Shown here piece by piece: positions 23,584 to 32,714 of a stretch of 64,000 nt of DNA (positions are counted from its first letter, which is position 1; each line of letters opens with the position of its first letter). Below the pieces are notes generated by a model. That model ran no database searches, was not told the DNA's origin, and saw only the letters and a program-made list of their open reading frames with translations. Source of the DNA: Dichotomocladium elegans (lineage: Eukaryota; Mucoromycota; Mucoromycetes; Mucorales; Lichtheimiaceae); assembly GCA_025716815.1 (NCBI GenBank), contig JAIXMN010000001.1:806001-870000 (forward strand), given 5' to 3'. Both the position numbers and the translations under genes were made by a program.

Positions 23584-24475
23584 CCGCTAAAATTTGGCAA
23601 ACCACAAAGCGTGAAGACCGTGGCAGGCATATGAAGAATATCATTGAAAGGTCCAAATGTGCGTTTCCAACAGTTGAAAGTGCTGGTATGATGAAAAGAT
23701 GTAGTAAGTTGTCGCAGGTGAGACATTGATCGCGTACGAGTGAGCAACAGGTCGTTTTCTGGGGCAACCATTTCCTTGAACTTGGCTACTGTAGCAGATG
23801 CAATAACAGTTGGCAGTCGCGTGGGTCGAGCTTAGATGCATGAGCAGGGCCAATCGAGACCTGGGGCGTGAGGCCCAGAGTAACGGAGCAAGTGCAGAGT
23901 GTATTCATTGTTTTGGATGCAATAACCATTTTTTGTTTAAGACTTTTGCCATCACCAGCAGGCACTGTCCCACAAAATAAGCGGCCTTGGACAGGAAGAG
24001 TGGACTCCAATACTTGTGATTCTTTATGAATATCCACAGACGCGTGACGCGAGTAAACTTCCACGATGAAAACCTTGATCAAAGCATTCCTGCAACGTAC
24101 GATACCATTTGCAAGGAGCTCTGCAATGTGGGCCAACAATTCAGGTTTCTCATGGAAATCCATGTTCAATATGTCCAATAGCTTGTCGTCCGGTTGCTCG
24201 TGGGCACCAGTCATCTTGCACAGTTTGCTATATCCATTTTTCTTCAGGATCGCTTCGATGCTGTACTCCGCATCTCGAAGTGGTTCGGCTTATACGATCT
24301 CCTCCTCCTCCGGAAGTTGCAAGGTTACTTAGAGCTGTGTACCTGGGCCATGCTTCGTATCAAATGATATGCTTGCCGCGTGCATATCATTTATAAAAGA
24401 TTGGGTGACCATGGCAAATGGATCCATGACGGGACTTGACACCGACCTTACACTTTGGAGGTGCATTGCGATAGG
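23584..24475 (-). pseudogene. Zinc-module family pseudogene, first half (inverted)
   Basis: The minus-strand product closely matches the middle of the intact gene at 25520-27700: MHLQSVRSVSSPVMDPF, EQPDDKLLDILN, VLESTLPVQGRLFCGTVPA, DILHMPATVFTLC. Two stop codons interrupt it in the exon B part (near 24335 and 24290), and a frameshift falls near 23790. Similarity stops abruptly after NFSGYG at about 23584. The missing second half lies on the opposite strand at 24694-25042 and resumes at the very next residue. Confidence 0.85.
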
Positions 24476-24693
24476 CACAGCCTTTGGTTTCTTGTCAACA
24501 TTATTTCGAACTTTGCTATTTCCGGTAAATTTTCTTCCGACTCATTCGCTGCTCATCTTTGCTCGTACGTGAGTCATCAGCAATAAAACCTGGCTTTCAT
24601 ACCCCATACAAAAAAAGCTGCCAAGAGATCATTGCCTTTTTGGATTTCTCTTAGAGAAAAGCTGACAGAGGAAAGCAAACCAAAAACAGTTGC

Positions 24694-25042
24694 GGTTCAA
24701 ATTCGATATCAGTGGCGATGTTTTCATCCCACCTGTTGGCGTTTTGGGCTCGTACGTATTTTCACCACAAAACGTGCTCACGGAAGTCCAAAAGCGACGT
24801 TTATGACTCTGTATGACTCGGTGATCAAAGAGAGTAAATCATGGGTGCCATTGCAAGCGGTCGTGCAACTGCTCAAGAAGGAATTCTACAAATCATCGCA
24901 GGTCAACACCTTCCAATTCGCATTTATCACATCATTGTCAGCAATTGCAGACACTGCTGGAGATAGTTTACCTGCAGCTAATGCAAAAAATGCAACGAAC
25001 ATCTTTTCGCGGTTTCTGTCCTATTCCTTGATAATTGAGTAG
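24694..25042 (+). pseudogene. Zinc-module family pseudogene, second half
   Basis: The plus-strand reading begins GSNSISVAMFSS and, after a one-base frameshift near 24790, continues YDSVIKESKSWVPLQAV to the family C-terminus (DTAGDSLPAANAKNATNIF). It continues the half at 23584-24475 but on the other strand, so the segment between about 23584 and 24693 appears inverted relative to the parent copy. Confidence 0.85.
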
Positions 25043-25285
25043 AGCATGACCTCAAAAGCAATTTGCTTCGCACCTACTGGTTTCCACACATTCTAATTTC
25101 AACAATATCCCTTTGTATACCATATGTTGTCTCTCTTTATATCTTTCCGTACTGTGTATTTACAAAATAAAAAATACATGAATATACAGGCTTTCTCTTG
25201 CATGTTTCATGCGGATTCATGATTGCACAAAGAGAAAATGATGTCAACGCTGTCAAGAACTGATGCACTGTCGCGTTTTTTTTGA

Positions 25286-25425
25286 CGGAAGTGCAAAACT
25301 GCTGTGTGATTGGCTCGGCCACTTCCTTCCATCTCTGTCCCAAAAATGGCAAGCAGTGGGATGAAAGTGCAAAACTGCTGTGCGATTGGCTCGCCACTTC
25401 AACCCATTCTCTGTCTCACAAATTC
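25286..25425 (+). repeat. Two tandem ~70-bp units (GTGCAAAACTGCTGTG...)
   Basis: Two head-to-tail units begin AGTGCAAAACTGCTGTG and contain GATTGGCTCG and CACTTC. The same pair recurs at 27756-27890 in the same orientation, and a worn single unit sits near 29208. The pairs bracket the intact zinc-module gene. Confidence 0.85.
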
Positions 25426-25519
25426 AATACGAAAAGATATGAAAAGGATGCTCTTCGTAGAGGGATTTGATGGTATAATACGATGTGAAACAATATAGTC
25501 GTTGAGGTCCATAGTTCGT

Positions 25520-27700
25520 TCAATCATCGAGGAATTGGTCGGAAAAGCGCAAAAGAATGTTCGTGGCAAGTTTCGCATTGGCTACAGATAAACCATCTCC
25601 AGCTGCATCTGCAACTGCCGACAGGGATGTCACAAATGCAAATTTCAAAATATTGATCTGCGACGACTTTTCGAAATTCTTGTTGAGTTGATCCACCACC
25701 GCCTGCAATGGTACCCACGATTTACTGTCTTTGATCACTGAGTCATAGAGCATCATAAACGTCTCCAGCTGTGCTTCCGTGAGTCGGTTGTTGTGGTATA
25801 AATGTGCCTGAGCGCATACCGCCAATAATTGTGATGATAACATCGCCACTGATGTCGAATTCGACCCATACCCACTAAAACTTGGCAAGTCGCACAGCGT
25901 AAAAATTGTGGCAGGCATGTGAAGAATGTCATGGAATGGCTCAAAGGTGGATCGCCAACAGTTGAATGTGCTGGGGTGGTGAAACGCTGTGGTGACTTGA
26001 CGTAGCTGAGACATTGACGGCGCACGAACGCGCAAACGATCGTTGTCAGTGGCAAACATATCCTTGAACTTGTCAACAGCAGTAGATGCAAGAAACAGAT
26101 TGGAATCGCGTGGATCAACCTTTGATGCATGGCCAGGGCCAATGGAGACTTGGGGTTTGCTGCCTAGCGTTACGGATGAAGTGCAGAGAGCATTCATTGT
26201 CTTGGATGCAATGATCAACTTTTGTTTCAAACCTCTGCCATCTGCAGCGGGCACTGTTCCACAAAAAAGGCGCCCTTGAATGGGATACGTTGATTCCAAT
26301 ACTTGCGATTCATTATGAATGTCTAGAGATGCGTGACGGGAGTAAGATTCAACCGTCAAAATCTTGATCAACACTTTTTTGTAGCGTATGATCCCATTCA
26401 CAAGGAGATCCGCAATGCCTGCCAGCAACTGTGGTCTCTCATGGAATTCGATGTTCAACATGTCCAATAAATCATCGTCCGGTTGTTTGAGCAGGCCAGT
26501 TGCCTTGTACAATTTGCTAAACCCAGCCTGCTTCATTGCTGCCTCGATGCTGTACGTCGCATCTTGATGAGATTCGGCAAGCGGTCTGTAACGACCAAAC
26601 TCAACATCTCCTATATCGATCGTCAGCGAAGTCCATAGCTAGCCATCCAAATCCCCTTTTTCTTCGTAATTGTTGTTATCAGTACTTTTCTCACCATAAT
26701 CTTATACACACGTATTATATATATATAGCCATAGCATTACCATTAGTAAAGAGCAATCAGTTATCTTGTTTCTTCGTTTCCATACGATTCCTTCTGGTTC
26801 AACTCTTCTCTTGGCCTCTGTGCTTCGGTCCTGTCCTGTCCTGTCCTGTCTTATTGGTCTTGTCCTGTCTTGTCTTGTCTTGTTGGAAAGCACCTAACAC
26901 CCTTCTTGTCCTGTCTCAATCCAGCTCCCAAAACATTACACGGTCTTTCTTCCTCCTCCGGGAGCTGCAAGGTTACTTGGAGCTGTGTACCTGGGCCATG
27001 CTTCGTATCAAATGATATACTTGCCGCGTGCATATCATTTATAAAAGATTGGGTGACCATGGCAAATGGATCCATGACGGGACTTGACACCGACCTGACA
27101 CTTTGGAGGTGCATTGCAATAGGTATGTAATCCATCAAGATCGCACCGTTGACTGCTTTTTCTGCTGAGATGACTAGTGTTTGTTTAGAAATGGTTATAG
27201 TCAATCCCAATTATTCGTTTACCTTGACCATCCACGGACGACGAACCCCTGAAAGCACGTTTGCACCCATCTGCAAACGAAAAAGGCACGTATTCATCCC
27301 GTTGGCGCTTCCTGCTATTGCTGTTGTTGTTCGTTTTAGACACTTTACTGCATTGTTGGCATTTTCGCTTCTCATTCATGAATGCGTTGACCGGTGACAC
27401 GTTACAGTAAGAGCAAAGAACCATTGGCCACTTTAATTGTTTCGGAGGACCTGACTCAGCGGTACTCATGTTAAAGCTTGCTTCAGTAAAGTAGAATTGA
27501 CGATGCTCTCGGCAGAATCCAGAGTCGTTATCCGATCGAAGATGCGCAACACAGTGGTGATGACAACAATATTTTTCGCTTGGTTTCCATATCTTGTGTT
27601 TTGCGCAAAGCCCTCCTTTATTGTCGGATCTAAGGGTAGTTGAGCAGTCTGGATGAAGACAAATTAGTGTAATGGGCACGATGACTCCGGTTTCTTGCAT
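25520..27700 (-). CDS. Unrecognised zinc-module protein, apparently intact
   Basis: Three exons, 27223-27700, 26942-27173 and 25520-26585, give an uninterrupted 591-residue product with consistent phases. The N-terminal 110 residues hold Cys/His modules: C-x4-C...GGLCAKH, C-x3-HC...SGFCREH, then CSYC...CQQC. A basic NLS-like RKRQR follows. The remaining 430 residues are mostly helical with no motif I know. Intron 1 (27174-27222) is 49 nt with donor GTAAAC. Intron 2 (26586-26941) is 356 nt, has a weak GTGTAA donor and a pentamer repeat, and has no counterpart in the pseudogene copy. The family is multi-copy here. DNA or protein binding is plausible from the zinc modules, but function is unknown. 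If intron 2 is wrong, the gene is broken at that point. Confidence 0.65.
26828..26884. repeat. TGTCC/TGTCT pentamer array inside an intron
   Basis: About ten pentamer units of CTGTC type, in two blocks split by TTATTGG, inside the second intron of the zinc-module gene. Not seen in the sibling copy. Confidence 0.9.
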
Positions 27701-27755
27701 TGGGTTGTATCTGGAAAGAAAAGCAAGGTCAACTGGGGCTGTTTTTTTGGGCAAA

Positions 27756-27890
27756 AAGTGCAAAACTGCTGTGTGATTGGCTCGCCACTTCCTTCCATCT
27801 CTGTCCCAAAAATGGCAAGCAGTGGACGAAAGTGCAAAACTGTTCTGTGATTGGCTCGCCACTTCCTTCCATCTCTGTCCCAAAAAAAAA
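27756..27890 (+). repeat. Second pair of ~70-bp units
   Basis: Nearly identical to the pair at 25286-25425, same orientation, about 2.47 kb away. It lies just upstream of the ATG of the minus-strand zinc-module gene, so it overlaps that gene's promoter region. It contains ATTGG (a CCAAT box on the other strand). Confidence 0.85.
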
Positions 27891-28000
27891 ACCGAAGAAT
27901 GACACTGTCAACATTCGTTGACTTTTGGAATTATTGGAATCAAGTGAGAATGAAAAAATAATTTTCAAGTAACAAACCTGAAGATTGATGCCAATCACTG

Positions 28001-28522
28001 TCAATCGGTCAGTACATTCCTGTTGTTGTTGGCTTTGCTGCATGATTGGCATTTGTGTTTCTCATTCATAAGTGCGTTCACCGGCAATACGTTGCAATAA
28101 GAGCACAGAACCATTGGCCAAATCAATTGCTTTGTTGGAATGGACTTAGAGGAACCTGGTTGTGAACTTGAGGTCGATAATTCTTTAGAGCTGAGGTTGC
28201 TATGTTTTTTGCGGAAGGCTGATTTGTTGCCTTCCCTAATTTTTGCAATACAGTTGCCATGGGAGCATTGCTGGTCGCTGATGTTTCTATGTTTCGAACA
28301 GAAACAAGACTTGTTGGTTGGTCCAAGACTCGTAGAGCAAACGAAATGATTGCATACTCGCGCATATGATTTCCCAAACGCAATGAATTTCATCCTGTGA
28401 GTCAGGAAAGGAAAATAGTGCCTGGCCTTCTTTTTTGTTATGGCAGCGGGGAAACTCCTATCATAAACGGATGGAGTTTCACGCTGATCGAAGATAACAG
28501 GAACCTCCGCCATATACCTCAT
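28001..28522 (-). pseudogene. Zinc-module family, N-terminal fragment
   Basis: The product carries the same Cys/His modules as the intact gene (VCNHFVC...CFCSKH, CSHGNC, CSYCNV...CQSC) and the same WPMVLCSYCNV block, but stops right after the CQSC module. The longer N-terminus (MRYMAEVP onward) is not present in the neighbour. No exon B or C follows, so it is a truncated copy or a small stand-alone zinc protein. Confidence 0.6.
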
Positions 28523-28989
28523 TGTTCCTCATTATTCCTCATTCCAACTTCGGCAGAATCCTCAAACCAATATGTTGAGTCAATTTGTGCAGGAGAAAAG
28601 TGGGAAACGCCTTCCTTTTACCAATTATGAAAATCGCCAAATCTTCTTCAATCATTTGGAGAAGTTTATTTTTGCAAACGATCAAATAGGATACGATTGC
28701 TGATCGATCAAACATCCATCCTACAATCCCATCCTATCCTAATAATCCCCCCATCTTTTTGATACAGCAATCCTGTCACAGTTTCAACAATAAAAGTGTC
28801 GTACCCTGAGTGATTTGTGTCGTGATATCAAAAGTAAAATAATTTTAGTAGTGAGGGCCATTCCGCTAGCAGTTAGGTTTATACAGACTTACACTCGTAT
28901 TATGAATCTTTGTTCTTTTCTCTGATAAAGTTCACTACCTTCGAGTCTCATGACTTATTATTGTCTGTTTACACCATCCACTGCACACG

Positions 28990-29206
28990 GTTTTCACGCT
29001 TTGTGACTGACTTGCCAAGTTTTAGCGGATACGGTTCAAAGTCGACATCAGTGGCAATGTTATCATCCCAGTTGTTGGTGTTTTGGGCTCGTACGTATTT
29101 TCACCACAATACCGTGCTCACAGAAGCCCAATAGCGACATTTATGATTCTGTATATCTCGGTGATCAAAGACAGTAAACCATGAGTGCCATTGCAAGCAG
29201 TTGGGC
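28990..29206 (+). pseudogene. Zinc-module family, C-terminal fragment
   Basis: The plus-strand reading LPSFSGYGSKSTSVAMLSS matches the C-terminal half of the family and is closest to the pseudogene half at 24694. It carries a stop after LTEAQ, then fades into a worn ~70-bp unit and repeat B. Confidence 0.8.
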
Positions 29207-29252
29207 GAAAGTGGCAAAACTGTACTGATTGGCACTCACCATTATATAACTT

Positions 29253-30104
29253 CTCCTCAGCCGTCTGTTATCACACTGTATATGTGCCTAGTGTATCTTG
29301 CATGAGCGCTTTTGCGCTTATTGCTGCCCATGTTCCGAATTGAGAGAATACAGCCAGCATTCGATTTACCGTTGAGCTCTGCCAGGCACAAATGCCCACC
29401 GACTACGGGTATTCATTGTAGTAACCCAGATGGGATGATCGTGATCGATTTCGGCTATCACAATGTCGAGGTTAGGTATATTATCCTATTCTAATAACAG
29501 CTGGTTTGTGTACCGAACCAGCAATCTTGCAAGTAGTAGGGCTTTGGAAGCCTACCGTAGGCTAAATTAGACAGTATAGCTAATATACTGACGTTCAATG
29601 GATGTTCAATCAAAACTGTACCGCAGAATGGCAGAGGGCGTTCGTCAACCAAGGTTACGGAATCGCGATCTAGCAACGGCTCTTAACATGCAGCATATCC
29701 TCCGTGGTCTTCGGAAAGATGGCGTCATCCCAGCAATTTTTCAGAGAGGAAGGACTGCACATATGTCCGCAACTCATGGAAGGCCACGCTCACTTGAATC
29801 AGAGCAGCGGAACGTGAGACCATGGCGGGCAAGACCAGGAAGACCACGACGTACGCGCTCAGGCTGATCGAGACGGCCAATAACCTGACCAACCATTTTC
29901 CGCATCAGTTATCGCTGACGCACTCAGGATCATCACGGCCCTCAGTGTAAGCCCTATTCCGTTGCTTTAAGTTCACGGTTGTGATGAAGAGTAACATACT
30001 TAATTCTATGAATGCATACTTAATTCTATGAATGCGAAATTTTTTTACCTATTAATACGTCTTTCTTTTGTATTTTATACGTCATGTGTATTTTGGAAGA
30101 TAAA
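29253..30104 (+). repeat. Repeat B, second copy of the ~0.7-0.85 kb element
   Basis: Aligns with repeat A (4847-5521). It carries about 170 extra bp (29387-29550) that include a hairpin (GCTGGTT...AACCAGC at 29501-29523), and a 20-bp tandem duplication at 29998-30037. The shared small frame is longer here (about 29598-29867, 89 codons) and also ends in a basic GRPRR-type tail. Confidence 0.75.
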
Positions 30105-30819
30105 GTATTGTAATAGGTCCCAGAATCAGTTGATATCGGGAGTCATTGCTATTCGCCGGTGATCGCTGAATGCCCGCCGCCGCTCCGCGCCCCTCGTGAC
30201 GATGGAGCTTGTTATGAGTTCGACTTTTTGAACCGTTTAGGTCTGACCGCTCTCCAGAGTAACCTAAACATGACCCCGATTGTCTTGGTAGCTCTCGGGG
30301 GTTGATAGGGCTGGAAACCACTGGTAGTTGTATTATCCGAAATGCTGCTGGAAATACATACAATGCCGTTGGCTGCAATAGTTGGCAACCCAACGGCCAG
30401 GCATCTGTTACTACCCGCTTATACAATGCCCTCACACACCGGAAAAAGAAGGAAAGCTGTTGTGCAGTCCCATCGCATGGGATGGCTTGGCTCCTTGCCG
30501 CTCAAATGGAATCGTACAATTTCTAAACTGCCTATTTGGCAGTTTACGCTAGCAATTCCGAGGAGCAGGACGTGTTACGTGCAGAATTTCAGACTGCTCA
30601 ACCCTGAACCCTACCAAAGCATCATGGGCAATTGCCCTTGGATCGGAGGCCCACAACGATGAGGAACCGTTTTAGCCAATGAGATCAATCCAAGTGGTGT
30701 CGGTTATTGAAACGCACTGGGTGAGCTTCAATCCTCGCCCTGAAGTATGAATGGGCGCTTGGGCTCAAACGTGTTCCAATAGTACGCTTGTTTCTCTTTT
30801 CTTTGTTTCTCCTTGTACG
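30105..30819. other. Spacer upstream of the PDI gene
   Basis: About 0.7 kb with no supported gene. A 117-codon minus frame (30082-30435) overlaps repeat B and has no recognisable domain. The last 50 bp are pyrimidine-rich, as expected for the PDI leader. Confidence 0.45.
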
Positions 30820-32011
30820 ATGCGGATAGCAGGGCTTGTGCTTCTCTGGGCAAATCTTGCTCTGGTTTTTGGCTTTTATTCCAGCCGCGATGCCGTGATC
30901 GAGCTGACTCCAAAGAATTTCGAAAAGACCGTTATGGGCACGAATGTAATTTTCCGTGGTGCTTTTCTGTCTCTTCCTTTCCCTAAACTCGCGAACCCAT
31001 ATTACCTCCAACAAAAAAGTTTATAACTTGCTCACGTTATTGTTACGGAAAATTAGCAACTTGTAGCTGTCGAGTTTTATGCGCCCTGGTGTGGTCATTG
31101 TCAACGGTAAAAAAGAACGGCAGGAACGCGCATAAAAGAAAGAAACTAGACAATATATGCATCAAACCTAGGCTGGCGCCCGATTGGAAAAAGGCTGCGA
31201 AAAATCTTGAAGGTCTTGTTAAGCTCGGTGCTGTCGACTGTGATAATGACGCCAACCGGCCGCTCTGTGCTCAGTACGAGATCAAGGGTTTCCCGACCAT
31301 TAAGGTTTTCCGGCCAACCATGGTTACTGATAAACATACAGGACGATTGACAAAGAAGGCGCAAGGTAGACGGGTTTTCATGGGGGGATGGAAAAGTTAG
31401 TTGGCGCGGGAGGTATCTTATGCGACAATTGGGAACCAAGATTATCCGGGCGGTCGCGACGCACGGTCGATTGTGGACTATATGTTGGCCTGGCAGCCTT
31501 CCGAAGTGCGCTTTGTCAAATCTGATGCAAGCAAAGCCAAATCGCAAAAAAGCGTGTCGGTCGACGAATTTTATGCCACTCAGGTAAGTTTTTTTCTTGG
31601 GGGAGAAGGTATTATGCGTCCACCCATAAACTCACAAACACGGGCTCAGAACGAGACGCTCCCGAAAGCTCTCCTGTTCACAGATAAATCCAGTACTTCG
31701 GCATTATATAAGGCATTATCAGTTGATTTCAAGGATCGTATGCTTGTCGGCGAGGTAAAGAAAGCTGAGAAGGCATTGATCAAGGAGTACAATGTGAAGT
31801 CGTACCCTACCTTGTTCATCACGTCACCTGAGGCTGGTCATGTCTCCTATGAAGGCAAGATGAAACGCGAGGCTCTTTTCGAGTTTTTCGAGAAGTACGC
31901 CTTGCCAGCATCTCCAACTTCAGAGGAGGGTAAAAAAAAGTCGAAGCCTGCTCCAGAAAAGGAGCAGGTTACCGAACAAGCTGGTGAGTTTGTGTTGGAG
32001 GGATGGCGTCC

Positions 32012-32065
<54 letters not shown>

Positions 32066-32540
32066 GACATGAAGAGAATCATAGGATATCTACCATGTGT
32101 TGTCTTTGCTAAATGAGAATATCATATATTTATATGACCAAGTTGTGGAAAAGGTGGCTTCAAATGAGGATCTGGAGAAGCATTGCTTGAACTCAGGCAA
32201 AATCTGTGTCCTTGCTATTACCAATGATGAGGAGAAAACCGCGACCCTTGAAGTCCTCGAGGCACTTAACAAAGCATCAGTGACCGGTCTATACCAATAT
32301 TCCTGGATCCCCGATGCCAAAGCCCCTTTGCTGATTAAGAAACTTGATCTTGTGGCTGACTATCCCTCGCTGGTACTCGTACATCCCTCCAAGGAGCTCT
32401 ACCGGCCCTATGTTGGCTCGTGGAATCACGACGCCATTGCCCGCTGGCTAGGCCAGATCACCTCTGGCACTCTCACCCCATGGTCATATCAAGGAAAACT
32501 TATTATAGATGAACCTGAACGTGTTCGTGACGAATTATAA
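30820..32540 (+). CDS. ER protein disulfide isomerase, single CGHC, RDEL tail
   Basis: Six exons: 30820-30945, 31057-31106, 31172-31365, 31441-31583, 31650-31983 and 32143-32540; 414 residues. A signal peptide (MRIAGLVLLWANLALVFG) leads into a thioredoxin domain with the redox site APWCGHC (Cys 54 and 57) and GFPTIKVF. Downstream are thioredoxin-fold-like segments without a second CxxC (KSYPTLFIT). The protein ends RDEL, an ER-retention signal. It should form and shuffle disulfides in the ER lumen; layout is closest to Mpd1/P5-type isomerases. Exon 2 is only 50 nt and carries the active site. The last intron (31984-32142) holds a long GA microsatellite. Confidence 0.93.
32016..32061. repeat. 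(GA)n microsatellite in the last PDI intron
   Basis: About 23 GA units between the donor and the acceptor of intron 5. The intron still has a GTGAGT donor and an AAG acceptor that keep the frame. Confidence 0.9.
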
Positions 32541-32714
32541 AGAAAAAAGAATAACAGTAGTATTTCTATCATATCGAGATGGAAGCTTGTGGAGAGAGAG
32601 GGTTGGGCAAGTTACTGCTGAGGCTGAAATTACTTATTCAAGGAGCGCTGGCTGTGCGGGACTAAGTCTTTTGCGTGGATTTTTTCTCTTTGGTGCTGAA
32701 GCCGATCCACACCG

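Noticed and set aside
27185..27222. IIGIDYNHF at the end of the zinc-module exon, like the start of an Hsp70/actin ATPase fold
   Set aside because: The segment falls inside a 49-nt intron (donor GTAAAC, acceptor ACTAG). Splicing it out joins the exons in frame with the sibling copy, so it is not part of the protein.
25286..27890. Repeated units considered as a CRISPR-like array
   Set aside because: Only two units per site with no spacers between them, in a eukaryotic setting; they are ordinary direct repeats.
30108..30660. Possible gene or rDNA-like sequence upstream of PDI
   Set aside because: No frame with recognisable domains and no match to conserved rRNA cores that I can see.
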